From assembly GCF_002087235.1 (NCBI RefSeq), contig NZ_MUIO01000092.1:1-57104 (forward strand): DNA of 57,104 nt. The letters are read 5' to 3'. Below the pieces are notes generated by a model. That model searched no databases. It was not told the DNA's origin and saw only the letters and a program-made list of their open reading frames with translations. Origin of the DNA: Pseudomonas floridensis. GTDB lineage: Bacteria > Pseudomonadota > Gammaproteobacteria > Pseudomonadales > Pseudomonadaceae. This document shows positions 1 through 8,944 of this stretch, one piece after another. Numbering within the stretch: the stretch's first letter is position 1; every line of letters begins with the position of its first letter. The translations under genes were made by a program, and so were the position numbers.

Positions 1-1
1 T

Positions 2-136
2 GATCGGAGCATCCCTAACCAAGCCCCTGCGGCAGCCTTGCTTGACCATCTTTCGCTGGAGCGTGAACATCATCGTGGTGAGAAGTACGTCTTTAACATC
101 TATGATCGAAACACCTTTTACGGATCTGACGCATAG
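2..136 (+). CDS. 3' end of an unrecognised gene (5' truncated)
   Basis: Frame 2 is open from the first base to a TAG at 134-136. It gives 44 residues ending in YVFNIYDRNTFYGSDA. The mixed, charged and aromatic composition looks like real protein, and the stop lies 40 bp before the convergent TetR gene. The start and most of the protein lie outside the window. I do not recognise the family from this tail. A chance open frame cannot be excluded at this length. Confidence 0.45.
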   Translation, partial: DRSIPNQAPAAALLDHLSLEREHHRGEKYVFNIYDRNTFYGSDA

Positions 137-176
137 CTCAAATTGGAAACTTATTTCGGATACACCACACCAGCCA

Positions 177-788
177 TCAAGACGACTCACATTCAACCTG
201 GCCGTGCCGCATCAATTGCTCAAGCCCCGTCGCGGCAATTTCCACAACTGCAATAAGCCTCTTTTCTTCCCACCCTTCTCTCGCGGCGGCCGACAGGCCA
301 AGCATTGCGGCAGCGACATAATCCACGATTTGGTCAGGAGCCGGAACGTTGGACGTCTGGAGAAACGCCATAACTCTTGCGCGATTTTCTTCGGCGATTT
401 GCTTGGCGGCGATGCCCCATTCGGTAGCTCCAGCCTTCGCGTGTTCAAGGATGAAGCAGCCACGGCGCTGTGGGTGTGCCGCGTAAGCGTGCGCCGCAGC
501 AGTCAGCATTTCCCGCAGGGCGGTCTGTGGTGATTTGCCGGGGACCAAAAAACGGTCGAGTGGCACTACCGTGGCTGAATAGTGCCGCAAGGCATCGTTA
601 AAAAACGACCCTTTGCTGCCGAACGCCGCATAAAAGCTTGGGGGCGTAATCCCGATAGCTTCGGTCAGCGACGCGACGCTGACATTCTCATAACCGCGCT
701 CGTGAAACAGATGCTGCCCGACCTGGACTGCGTCTTCGAGTTCGAATTCGCGGGGGCGGCCTCGGGTCCGCTTTTCGTTAATAACCAT
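177..788 (-). CDS. TetR/AcrR family transcriptional regulator
   Basis: A 203-aa protein of normal TetR length. The N-terminal helix-turn-helix lies at about residues 37-60 (core SLTEAIGITPPSFYAAFGSK), preceded by the basic segment KRTRGRPREF. The C-terminal two-thirds is a helical ligand-binding domain of unknown ligand. It is divergent from the MFS exporter gene at 908 across a 119-bp spacer, the usual arrangement of a local repressor and the pump it controls. A palindrome of the TetR-operator type begins 5 bp upstream of its start codon, suggesting autorepression. The ligand and target are inferred from context only. Confidence 0.9.
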   Translation of the reverse strand: MVINEKRTRGRPREFELEDAVQVGQHLFHERGYENVSVASLTEAIGITPPSFYAAFGSKGSFFNDALRHYSATVVPLDRFLVPGKSPQTALREMLTAAAHAYAAHPQRRGCFILEHAKAGATEWGIAAKQIAEENRARVMAFLQTSNVPAPDQIVDYVAAAMLGLSAAAREGWEEKRLIAVVEIAATGLEQLMRHGQVECESS

Positions 789-792
789 TACA

Positions 793-803
793 TAAACCGT
801 TTA
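793..803. promoter_or_regulatory. Candidate TetR operator
   Basis: The sequence TAAACCGTTTA is a perfect 5+5 inverted repeat around one central base. It lies just upstream of the tetR start and in the spacer shared with the MFS gene. Position and symmetry fit an operator for the adjacent TetR protein. Binding is inferred. Confidence 0.4.
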
Positions 804-907
804 CTTTGGGGAGTTGCAAATACTATAGTGGGTATTAACGTAAATATCCACGCCGTCCGGCGCCATGCTCACACGGCAGGCGGTACACGGCATCACAAGG
901 AAAAACC

Positions 908-2122
908 ATGCAGTCTTCCCCCTCAGAAGCCCTATCCGACGAGGTTCCGGGCTCAAGCTCCCGACTCCCCCTCGCGGCATTGGCCGGCCTCGCAGCAAGC
1001 GGTTTTCTGTGCATCGTCACTGAGACACTCCCCGCCGGTCTGTTGCCCGGCATCGCCTCGGGCCTGCAGATATCACAGGCGCTCGCGGGACAACTTGTCG
1101 CGATCTACGCGCTGGGATCGCTGTTGGCGGCAATCCCGCTTACGAGTCTCACGCAAGGCTTCAGCCGCAGGCCCGTCCTGCTCGCCACCATCATCTGCTT
1201 CGTTATCGGCAATACGTTGACGGCGATGGCCGACTCAATCGGCATCGTATTGATAGCGCGATTCATCGCCGGGTGTGCCGCAGGACTGGCCTGGGGAATA
1301 CTTGCGGGCTATGCGCGCAGCATCGTTCGCCCTGAGCAGACTGGAGCGGCAATGGCGGTCGCGATGGTGGGCGTGCCTCTGGCGCTCTCCCTGGGTGTGC
1401 CGATGGGAACGTTCTTGGGCAGCCTGGTGGGATGGCGCGGATCATTCCTGATGCTTTCGGCAGTCGGTGTCCTGTTAATCGGATGGATCATCGTGAAAGT
1501 GCCCGATGCTCCCGGCCGGACAGGCGACAACCGCCCTTCGCTTCTTCGCGTCGTCAGGACTAAAGGCATCATCCCGATCCTGCTCGTCATTCTGACCTGG
1601 ATGACTGCTCACAACATTCTCTACACCTACATTGCGCCGTTCTCGATAGCCTCGAAATCGCGTGTCGATCTTGTCTTGCTGGCATTCGGAATCAGCTCGC
1701 TTCTCGGCATCTGGCTGGTCGGGCGGTTTGTTGATCGGATGCTTCGCCGAATGCTGCTTGGCGCAATCCTTTCGTTCGCTCTGACCGCCGTTCTCCTGAG
1801 TGTCGCGGGAGACCAGAGCGTCGCGGTCTATCTGGGTGCCGTCGTCTGGGGCCTGGGCTTTGGTGGAGCCGGCGCCATGATGCAGACCGCGTCCGCTGAT
1901 GCGGCTGGCGATGGTGTGGACCTGGCCCAGGCAATGGTGACCACTGCGTGGAACCTGGCCATCGCGGCCGGCGGAGCACTTGGCGGAGCGCTGCTCACGA
2001 ATGGAGGTACATCAATGCTGCCGCCCACCGTTGCAGTGCTCGCACTTCTTGCCTTTTTCATAGCGTTGGCAGCCCGCCACTTCGCCTTTCCTCCTGGCAG
2101 TCGTGCTCAACAGCGTCGCTGA
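908..2122 (+). CDS. MFS transporter, DHA1-type drug/metabolite exporter
   Basis: A 404-aa inner-membrane protein with about twelve hydrophobic segments from residue 24 to the C-terminus, a normal length for a 12-TM MFS carrier. The charged loop SLTQGFSRRPVL between TM2 and TM3 is the MFS motif-A region. The long cytoplasmic loop near residues 197-212 (VPDAPGRTGDNRP) separates the two six-helix halves. An AAGGA ribosome binding site lies 8 nt before the ATG. It is divergent from the TetR gene, so it is probably repressed by it and induced by a substrate. The substrate cannot be told from sequence. The exported hydrolase gene starts 36 bp downstream on the same strand and may be co-transcribed. 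Confidence 0.88.
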   Translation: MQSSPSEALSDEVPGSSSRLPLAALAGLAASGFLCIVTETLPAGLLPGIASGLQISQALAGQLVAIYALGSLLAAIPLTSLTQGFSRRPVLLATIICFVIGNTLTAMADSIGIVLIARFIAGCAAGLAWGILAGYARSIVRPEQTGAAMAVAMVGVPLALSLGVPMGTFLGSLVGWRGSFLMLSAVGVLLIGWIIVKVPDAPGRTGDNRPSLLRVVRTKGIIPILLVILTWMTAHNILYTYIAPFSIASKSRVDLVLLAFGISSLLGIWLVGRFVDRMLRRMLLGAILSFALTAVLLSVAGDQSVAVYLGAVVWGLGFGGAGAMMQTASADAAGDGVDLAQAMVTTAWNLAIAAGGALGGALLTNGGTSMLPPTVAVLALLAFFIALAARHFAFPPGSRAQQRR

Positions 2123-2158
2123 TCGTCCAATAATCTATTGATACATAAGGCTAAAAAC

Positions 2159-3133
2159 ATGAACTCATATGCAATCGCACTTGCTTTCGCGGCATTCGCA
2201 TTCGGTGCAATCCTGGTCAATGCTGATCCGAACCCTGCGGTCGCCGCAGTTCAGGAGGAGTTTCCGATTCCCGACGGTTTTAGCAGTGGCTACGAAAATG
2301 TCGACGGTGTTGAGTTACATTTCGTGCGCGGTGGTAGAGGCCCGCTGGTGATGCTTGTCCACGGTTTTGGCCAGACATGGTATGAGTGGAACAGCCTCAT
2401 GTCGCAACTCGCCGAACGCTATACCGTCTTGGCCGTTGATCTGCCAGGTCTTGGCCTGTCAGGACCTGCACAGACTTTTACCGGGGTCGATATCTCGGAA
2501 TACCTGCACAAACTTGCCAAGCGTGTGAGTGCCGGCAAGGCCTTTTATCTGGTTGCCCACGATATCGGTATCTGGAATAGCTATCCAATGGTCGCCCGTC
2601 ATCCAGAGGACATTATTAAGGCCGCCTTCATTGAAGCGACCATTCCTGACGACACGCTTTATTCGCTACCCGCCTTTGTCGCAACTGGAGAAGCTCCGGG
2701 CTGGCACCACAGTTTCTTTGCAGCCTCCGACCAATTGGCCGACGCGATGGTGAAAGGAAACGAGCGGTTATTCCTGACGCACTTCATCCGTCATCATGCG
2801 AGCAACCAAGCGGTGTTCACCGATGATCTGATAGAACGCTATGTCCGGTCATACTCCAAGCCTCAGACTTTCCACTACGCCTTTGAATATTATCGAGCGC
2901 TTCCTCAAACCATTGCGCAGAATGAGCAGTTGGCCAAGACCCGATTGAAAATGCCTGTCCTGGCCGTGGGCGGTGGCGGTAATGGGGGATTCGGTGCCAT
3001 GCAGCCGGAGAACATTCGTCGCTACGCCACTCACGTGGAAGCGCATGTATTGTCTGGGTGCGGCCACTGGGTTCCAGAAGAATGCTCATCCGTGCTGAAC
3101 CCATTGATTTCTTCCTTTCTGGCCCGGCCATGA
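2159..3133 (+). CDS. Exported alpha/beta hydrolase, epoxide hydrolase/dehalogenase-like
   Basis: A 324-aa protein. I chose ATG 2159 rather than the upstream TTG at 2138 because an AAGG lies 9 nt before it and the product then begins with a clean signal peptide (about residues 1-30). The fold is shown by HGFGQ (68-72, oxyanion hole), the nucleophile elbow AHDIG (Asp135 as nucleophile) and GCGHW with the catalytic His303. Aspartate rather than serine at the elbow points to epoxide hydrolases and haloalkane or haloacetate dehalogenases, not esterases. FEYYRA at about 242-247 fits the epoxide-hydrolase cap. The usual acid after strand 6 is unclear because the segment reads GGGGNGG. It follows the MFS gene closely, which suggests a detoxification pair. 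Confidence 0.8.
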   Translation: MNSYAIALAFAAFAFGAILVNADPNPAVAAVQEEFPIPDGFSSGYENVDGVELHFVRGGRGPLVMLVHGFGQTWYEWNSLMSQLAERYTVLAVDLPGLGLSGPAQTFTGVDISEYLHKLAKRVSAGKAFYLVAHDIGIWNSYPMVARHPEDIIKAAFIEATIPDDTLYSLPAFVATGEAPGWHHSFFAASDQLADAMVKGNERLFLTHFIRHHASNQAVFTDDLIERYVRSYSKPQTFHYAFEYYRALPQTIAQNEQLAKTRLKMPVLAVGGGGNGGFGAMQPENIRRYATHVEAHVLSGCGHWVPEECSSVLNPLISSFLARP

Positions 3134-3276
3134 AAGTATGAAGCAGACGTTGTAAGTAGCTGAGCATTGGCGGAACGCAGGGTTCTTTTATTACCGACTC
3201 ACAGCACTTTCACGCTTGATGGCGCAACGCTATATATCGATAATCGCGCCCTCTAAAAAGCACATAAGGATTTGCT

Positions 3277-3822
3277 GTGAAGAAGCTCTACCTGGCTCTG
3301 CCGTTCTGCGCGCTGCTGCTACAAGGCTGCGGCGTGACAATGGCCCGCTATGAACCCAATTTCCAGAACGTTCAGCAGCTCAAACAACATGCGCCTTTGC
3401 AGCCGGTTCGTGAGACGCAGGTGAAGGCAGATTCGGGTGAAGGCTCACTGATGGTGCGTCTGAATCCGATTTCTTCGCCGCAGGGCAGCATCCCACTGCA
3501 CATTCAGGCAGCAATCAATGATGAACTGCGGCAGGCAGGTTTGCTGGACCCACGTGCCGATCGACAGTTGCAGGTTCAGTTGGTCAAGAGCCAGCTTTAT
3601 GCCGGGGCGAGCAGCGGTCATGGCGAACTGGCTGCGCGCTTCACGCTGATTAAAGGTGATCAGGTTCTTTATGAAACCACCAAGAATGTGCAGCGTGACT
3701 GGGACAGCAGTTTCTTCGGGCCGGCCGCTATTCCGGTTGCCGCGAATAACTACAATCCCATGCTCCAGGGACTGCTCAAGAGCCTGTACAGCGACCCCCA
3801 GTTCACAAAAGCATTGAAGTGA
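3277..3822 (+). CDS. Hypothetical lipoprotein
   Basis: A 181-aa protein starting with a lipoprotein signal peptide. The lipobox LQGC places the acylated cysteine at residue 18, so the mature protein should be anchored to a membrane on the periplasmic side. I recognise no enzymatic motif. The mature part has a mixed alpha/beta composition, as in small envelope lipoproteins of unknown function. It faces a second lipoprotein gene across a shared terminator. Similar size and class suggest related envelope roles, but the two sequences are not obvious duplicates. No function is assigned. Confidence 0.8.
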   Translation: MKKLYLALPFCALLLQGCGVTMARYEPNFQNVQQLKQHAPLQPVRETQVKADSGEGSLMVRLNPISSPQGSIPLHIQAAINDELRQAGLLDPRADRQLQVQLVKSQLYAGASSGHGELAARFTLIKGDQVLYETTKNVQRDWDSSFFGPAAIPVAANNYNPMLQGLLKSLYSDPQFTKALK

Positions 3823-3824
3823 CC

Positions 3825-3854
3825 AAAAAAAGAGCCGCGATTGCGGCTCTTTTC
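3825..3854. terminator. Bidirectional rho-independent terminator
   Basis: A perfect 10-bp stem (AAAGAGCCGC, 3829-3838, pairing with 3843-3852) with a 4-nt loop. It is preceded by an A run and followed by a T run. It sits between the stop codons of two convergent lipoprotein genes and can serve both. Confidence 0.9.
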
Positions 3855-3860
3855 GTATCG

Positions 3861-4496
3861 TCACCCCTGTGGCGTGTGGGCGTCGAGTGCCGAGTATTTC
3901 ACGCGGTTTTTCTCAACCCAGTTCTTCAACAGCGCATTGACCTGCCGATTGAAAGTGTCGGTGATCGCAGCCTTCGGCGTATTGCCCGCAAGCGGCAGGA
4001 ACCAGATGCCCATCCAAGTGTTGATTGCATCATGATTGCTGGTTTTGCCTGACGATTGACCACGGTCGTCCAGCGTTTCCAGGCTCATGGTGTACTGATC
4101 GGTCGCCAGCGCCGGGATGATCGTGAACGTAAGGCCGCTGACGAACGCCCAAACCATCTGTCCACCGCCCGGCGGATGGTTATAGGCCTTCAAACGCAGG
4201 CTGTAGTCACCTGGTTGCTTCTGGAATTCATCGAAGACCACGCGACCGAACAAACCGGACTCCTCGAACACTCGCTTTAGGTCGGGCTGGAGCATGTCGC
4301 GTGCTTGCGGCAGTTCGGTGGCCTTGGCGCTGTCGGGTTCGCCCTGATAGAAATCGAAATCGACGTAGACGTTCGGCTTGTTCGAATAACCGGCCATCGA
4401 CGGCAAGTTCACCGGGGCTACTTCATCTTTCGTGAAACTGGCGCATCCACTGAGGCTCAATGCCAAAACAAGAGCGATGGCTTTTCCAAATTGCAT
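3861..4496 (-). CDS. Hypothetical lipoprotein
   Basis: A 211-aa protein with a lipoprotein signal peptide ending in the lipobox LSGC (Cys18). After acylation it would sit in the envelope. Residues 120-135 (VWAFVSGLTFTIIPAL) form one hydrophobic stretch that could associate with the membrane. The rest is soluble and charged, and no catalytic motif is visible. Its divergent neighbour is an OprD porin gene, and its convergent neighbour is another lipoprotein. The function is unknown. Confidence 0.8.
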   Translation of the reverse strand: MQFGKAIALVLALSLSGCASFTKDEVAPVNLPSMAGYSNKPNVYVDFDFYQGEPDSAKATELPQARDMLQPDLKRVFEESGLFGRVVFDEFQKQPGDYSLRLKAYNHPPGGGQMVWAFVSGLTFTIIPALATDQYTMSLETLDDRGQSSGKTSNHDAINTWMGIWFLPLAGNTPKAAITDTFNRQVNALLKNWVEKNRVKYSALDAHTPQG

Positions 4497-4742
4497 ACCG
4501 ACTTCCTTGGGTAATGTTTTACATGCAGGTCAAAAAGGGAGGCGAATTCTAGCGTTATGCGAATAAAATCAAAAGGCCATTACTGGTCTGAGTTAACGAG
4601 CTATCCGTTAGTGCACTCAGCTAGCGTTTCCGCTTGGCTTAACCCTTCAAATAGAGGGCTACAAGTCAGCACATCCACTCAATCCCCGCGTCGCGATTTC
4701 CCGGACCATGCGCATATTTCCGCCATCGCTGGTCGTCGACAC

Positions 4743-6038
4743 ATGAATGTTTCCGCAAAGCCCTTTATTGCGCTCGCCGTGCTGTATTGCCTGGCGGCCG
4801 AAACCGCGTCTGCCAGCGGTTTCCTTGAGGACGCCCGGTCTGAACTGCTCATCCGTAACTTCTACCTGAGCAACGATTACCGTTCACCGTCGCCGTCGGG
4901 CAAAAGTTACAAACAGGAATGGGCTCAAGGATTCATCGGCACGTTTGTGTCAGGCTTTACTGGCGGCGCCGTTGGATCAGGTGTCGATGCCCACGCTTTT
5001 TATGGCCTCAAGCTGGACGGTGGCAAAGGGCATTCCGGTACTGGATTGCTGCCGATAGACAGTGACGGCCGCAGCGAAAGCGGCTATTCCAGCGCGGGCG
5101 GTGCGCTTAAGTTGAAAACCTCGCGCACCACCCTCGCCTACGGCGAAATGACCGTGGAGACGCCAGTATTCGCGACCTCTGACAAGCGCCTGCAGCCGGA
5201 ATACGCCACCGGCTTCCTGCTCGACAGCTTTGAGATCAAGCATGTAAATCTGGTCGCCGGGCATTTCACCGCGTTCAAGAACCAGGACAGCTCAACCGGC
5301 CGAGATGATTTTCAGGGCTACGGCGCCAGTACCGATGTCGGCGGCATCAGTTTCATCGGCGCTGATCTGTTTGGTGATAGTCCTTTGGGTGGCGCTTTGT
5401 ATGCTTCTGACCTCAGCGAAACCTGGCACCAGTACTACGCCAATCTGCACTTGAATCAATATGGTGTCCTGCTGGATGCCAACCTCTATCGCACCCGCGA
5501 TACCGGCCAGGCGTTGGCGGGCGACATCAATAACACCGCGTTCAGTCTTTCAGGTAAATATACCTTCGGCTCACAAGCGGTCATGCTTGGCTGGCAACGC
5601 ATTAACGGCAATACGCCGTTCGATTTCGTCGGCGGCGACTCCATCTATCTGGCCAACTCGATCAAATACGCTGACTTCAATGGCGCCCAAGAGCGTTCGT
5701 GGCAGCTCCGTTATGACCTGGATTTCGCTGCGTTCGGTGTGCCCGGTTTGAAGTTCATGACTCGTTACGTTGCTGGCAGCCATATCGACGGTACTCATGC
5801 GCCCGAGGGCGGTGCCTACCGTCCGTTCGATGCGAGCCGCGGAGAATATCTGCCACAACAAGGCGCGGGTGGCCGCCACTGGGAACGCGACGTCGACCTG
5901 CACTACATCGTCCAGTCGGGAGCGGCCAAGGACTTGTCGGTACAGCTTTCACACGTCTCGCATCGGGCCAACAGCGCTCAGGCGGGTGATGACATCGACC
6001 GGATCTACGTGGTGATTCAATATCCGCTGGGGTCCTGA
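4743..6038 (+). CDS. OprD-family outer-membrane porin
   Basis: A 431-aa outer-membrane channel of the OprD/Occ family, which takes up basic amino acids, peptides or aromatic carboxylates. I place the start at ATG 4743, not at 4557, because the protein then begins with a normal signal peptide (MNVSAKPFIA to about residue 24, cleavage after ASA). Family signs are SGFLEDARSELLIRNFYLSN at the mature N-terminus, an internal stretch around GYGASTDVGGISFIGADLF, and a final beta strand ending in IDRIYVVIQYPLGS. No strong ribosome binding site precedes this start, so the start is less certain than the family. The substrate is unknown. It stands alone between the lipoprotein gene and the TonB-receptor cluster. 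Confidence 0.88.
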   Translation: MNVSAKPFIALAVLYCLAAETASASGFLEDARSELLIRNFYLSNDYRSPSPSGKSYKQEWAQGFIGTFVSGFTGGAVGSGVDAHAFYGLKLDGGKGHSGTGLLPIDSDGRSESGYSSAGGALKLKTSRTTLAYGEMTVETPVFATSDKRLQPEYATGFLLDSFEIKHVNLVAGHFTAFKNQDSSTGRDDFQGYGASTDVGGISFIGADLFGDSPLGGALYASDLSETWHQYYANLHLNQYGVLLDANLYRTRDTGQALAGDINNTAFSLSGKYTFGSQAVMLGWQRINGNTPFDFVGGDSIYLANSIKYADFNGAQERSWQLRYDLDFAAFGVPGLKFMTRYVAGSHIDGTHAPEGGAYRPFDASRGEYLPQQGAGGRHWERDVDLHYIVQSGAAKDLSVQLSHVSHRANSAQAGDDIDRIYVVIQYPLGS

Positions 6039-6160
6039 GTAACGGACATCAGAGGCCTGTCACTGCGCTTGGCAGTCGTTACCGTCGGCAAACCTGCCCT
6101 GCCTTGTGTCGCAGCGAACAGACCTTTCGCCTCTCAGATTCAGTTCCATGATGTTGCGTG

Positions 6161-8461
6161 TCAGAGGCGAACGGCCATGGTGACGAATGCGCTACGCGGG
6201 TTGCCAACTTGAAGAACCTGCAAATCGCCAGTGGGATCACTGGCAGCACTGGCATCGGTGTTCAGCGTCGAGATGTAGCGCTTGTCGAACAGGTTCACCA
6301 CGTTTAGTGACAGGCTGGTGTCCTTGACGGCGCCCAGTTTGCCGAAGTCATAGCCCAGCGTTGTATTGGCCAGCCAGTAGCCCGCGACACTGGAATCATT
6401 GGTATAGGTGTAATAGCGCTTGCTCATGTAGCTGCCCTGCAAGCCTGCGTTCCATTGCTGCCAGTGCCAGTCCAGGCTGCTGGAATACATCAGTCTGGGC
6501 GTGTCGACCACGGTTTTGCCTTTCACATGCACCGTGTTGCCATTGCTCTGGTAATCATCGTTGTAAGTGCTGCGGTTGTAGGACGCAGAATTTGACCAGC
6601 TCCAGTTTTCATCGGGGGTCAGCGAGAACGTCATTTCAAGGCCGCGGCTGGTCACCGAGCCGACGTTGGCCACGCTGTTCTGGCAGATCACGATGCCGGT
6701 GCAATTGGCGATGGCAACCAGGCGATTGTCGAATCGGGTGGTGTAGATCGCAGCCGAGGTCGAGTAAAGCGGATTGCTGCGCCGCACCCCGGCTTCAACG
6801 GTCTTTGAGGTTTCCGGCTTGAGATGCTTGAATCCGCCTGCCGCGTCCACGGCCGCCTGCGTGGTGAAAAACGGGCTGTATCCGCTGCTCGGAAACGCGG
6901 CGACGTTTTCCGAGTAAGAGGTGAAGACCTCGTCCTGGTCATCGAGTTTGTACGTTGCCCCCAACTGCGGCAGAAAACGGTCGCGCGCCTCCAGCGAGCC
7001 ACTGGCATAACCGCCGCCTTTGCCTTCCACGGTCGAAGTGGTGACCGTGTTCTTTGCGCCAAACTCGAGCTTCAGGCGTTCGTCGAGCAAGGTGTAGCTG
7101 TCACGCACATAAAACTGGCGCGTCAGGTCGTTGTCATCCTGAGCAAGAACGGTCGCGACCTGCGGCAAGCCATGGGTTTTCACAATATGATTCTGCGGCG
7201 CGGTACCGGTCGGGTCGAACAGGTAACGGGCGATGTCGCTCTTGTTCGACTGAATCCAGAACCCACCCTGAATCTCATGCTGGCCCAGGAAGTACGTCAA
7301 CGACGTCTGAAAGCCCGTGCGATTGATGCCGTAGACCGTGCTGCGAATCGAGTTGGTCGGCACTGTCGTACTGCCGTTGGTGTAGATGAATGGATAGTAA
7401 GAGTTGCCATGGCCCGAGTCGTGATGGTGGTAGACCGTCGCGTCCAGCAACACATCATCACTGAGCGAGAAGTTGCCACTGAGGATGTCCAGTTCATCGT
7501 CACGCAGGCTGCTGCCGTTGTACGTCGCGTCCCCCGCCCGGGTGACACCGCCGGTGAAAATACCATTGGCCGCGTTCACCGCGCGGGTCCAGTCAGGCGT
7601 GTAGTAGCTCCAGTTGTAACCCAGACGCCTGATAATGCTGCTAGACAGGGACGGCAGACTGGCTTCGTTGTGGGTCGAGGTGCTGTGATAGAAACTCAGG
7701 CGATTGCCGCCAAAGTCGTAGGTCACCTTGGCATTGACCGCATCCGACTCTTGCGGATTATCGTGACCTTTCCAGGCATCGGCGTCGTACTTCTCCCCAG
7801 AGATATAGGCTGCCAGACCGTTGTATTCGCCGGTATCGAGTCGCGCGAAAGTGCGTGTGGTTTTGTAGTCGCCAAGGGTTTGCGACAGCCGAGCACCGAA
7901 CTCCTTTTCAGGGTTAGAACTGGTAAACGCGATTGTGCCGCCCAGATTGCTGTTCGAAGCCGTGCCCAAGGCACCGATGCCGGCTGCAACCTCACTTTTG
8001 GCGATGTTTTCCGCAATGATTGCCCGGGTGATACTCAGGCCATTGAAGTTGGCAAAACTCATGTTGCCCAGCGTGACGCCATCCAGCGTGTAGCCCAGGT
8101 GATGCATGTCAAAACCACGCAGGCTGATACGCTGACTGCTTTCTTCACGACCGAGCGGATCGCCCGACTGGAAGCTGACGCCAACCAGGCGCTGAAGCAC
8201 CTTCATCGGATTGGTGCCAGCCGAATACGCCTTGATGTCCTTTTCATCGACGCGCTGAACCTGACGCGTTTCACCCGCACCGATCACCGAAACCGTACCA
8301 AGCGTGGTATCGGCTGCGCCAGGAGTTGGCTCTTGCGCCGCGTTTACCGGAGCCGCAACATCCTGCGCATGACTCGCCAGACTCAGGGCCTGCAATCCAA
8401 TTAGTAACACCAGTCGTTCAAGCGGAAAACGTGAGGCGTGCAAGGTCGATGACATGATCAT
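6161..8461 (-). CDS. TonB-dependent outer-membrane receptor
   Basis: A 766-aa receptor. I use the ATG at 8461, preceded by AGGA at good spacing; 13 codons upstream are open but lack such a site. The N-terminal signal peptide ends near SHAQ, followed by the TonB-box region (TLGTVSVIG). The plug domain contains NPMKVLQRLVGVSF and SLRGFDMHHLGYTLDGV, and the barrel ends in AFVTMAVRL, with the terminal aromatic-rich and Arg-Leu strand usual for the family. The genes just upstream encode ExbD, ExbB and TonB in the same direction, so this receptor probably has a dedicated energy-transducing complex. The ligand is unknown; I see no siderophore synthesis or reductase gene nearby. Repeated TYNG and YYxYT-type segments are ordinary barrel strands. 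Confidence 0.92.
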   Translation of the reverse strand: MIMSSTLHASRFPLERLVLLIGLQALSLASHAQDVAAPVNAAQEPTPGAADTTLGTVSVIGAGETRQVQRVDEKDIKAYSAGTNPMKVLQRLVGVSFQSGDPLGREESSQRISLRGFDMHHLGYTLDGVTLGNMSFANFNGLSITRAIIAENIAKSEVAAGIGALGTASNSNLGGTIAFTSSNPEKEFGARLSQTLGDYKTTRTFARLDTGEYNGLAAYISGEKYDADAWKGHDNPQESDAVNAKVTYDFGGNRLSFYHSTSTHNEASLPSLSSSIIRRLGYNWSYYTPDWTRAVNAANGIFTGGVTRAGDATYNGSSLRDDELDILSGNFSLSDDVLLDATVYHHHDSGHGNSYYPFIYTNGSTTVPTNSIRSTVYGINRTGFQTSLTYFLGQHEIQGGFWIQSNKSDIARYLFDPTGTAPQNHIVKTHGLPQVATVLAQDDNDLTRQFYVRDSYTLLDERLKLEFGAKNTVTTSTVEGKGGGYASGSLEARDRFLPQLGATYKLDDQDEVFTSYSENVAAFPSSGYSPFFTTQAAVDAAGGFKHLKPETSKTVEAGVRRSNPLYSTSAAIYTTRFDNRLVAIANCTGIVICQNSVANVGSVTSRGLEMTFSLTPDENWSWSNSASYNRSTYNDDYQSNGNTVHVKGKTVVDTPRLMYSSSLDWHWQQWNAGLQGSYMSKRYYTYTNDSSVAGYWLANTTLGYDFGKLGAVKDTSLSLNVVNLFDKRYISTLNTDASAASDPTGDLQVLQVGNPRSAFVTMAVRL

Positions 8462-8538
8462 GAAAGCATTTCCTGAAGGCGAAAGAAGGCGACAGACCAC
8501 AGGCCTGCATCGGGTTTCAGTGTTCGGGGTTGCCGGGA

Positions 8539-8943
8539 TCAGGGGCTTTCGGTGATCACGGCCAGTCGGGTAATGCCAGACCTCTGCACATCGGCCAGTA
8601 CCCTGGCAACGCGTCCGTAGTCAGTCGCGGTATCGGCACGCAAGGTCAGCGCCACCTCCGGGTCGCGCTCATGCAGGTTCTGCAGCGTGTCCGGCAACTG
8701 CTCTTCGGCCAGGGGCTGTTCATCGACAAACAAGCCACCGGAGACGTCGATGCTGATGGCCACCGGTTTGGCGTCGTCCAGCGGTGCGGTGGATTGCGTC
8801 TGTGGCAGGTTTAGCGGTATGGCATTGGTCAGTAACGGCGCGGTCACGATAAACACCACCAGCAGCACCAGCATGACGTCCACCAGTGGCGTGATGTTGA
8901 TGTCGCTGATGGCGTCGTCGTCATTGCTCGAGGAAAAGGCCAT
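8539..8943 (-). CDS. exbD: ExbD/TolR biopolymer transport protein
   Basis: A 134-aa inner-membrane protein of the TonB energy-transducing complex. I prefer ATG 8943 (MAFSSSNDDD) because it lies 1 nt after the exbB stop, giving translational coupling, and gives the usual ExbD length. The single transmembrane helix follows SDINITPLVDVMLVLLVVF, whose aspartate is the conserved proton-pathway residue. The periplasmic domain ends in GITRLAVITESP. It lies between exbB and the receptor gene in one operon (order tonB, exbB, exbD, receptor) and should use the proton-motive force with ExbB to energise TonB. Confidence 0.93.
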   Translation of the reverse strand: MAFSSSNDDDAISDINITPLVDVMLVLLVVFIVTAPLLTNAIPLNLPQTQSTAPLDDAKPVAISIDVSGGLFVDEQPLAEEQLPDTLQNLHERDPEVALTLRADTATDYGRVARVLADVQRSGITRLAVITESP

Positions 8944-8944
8944 T

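Noticed and set aside
4557..4742. N-terminal extension of the OprD porin
   Set aside because: It would bury the signal peptide 62 residues inside the protein, and the extension has no porin-like features.
6824..8404. 526-codon open frame antisense to the TonB receptor
   Set aside because: Composition is Arg/Val-rich without domains, and it lies fully opposite a clear receptor gene. It is a shadow of GC-rich coding sequence.
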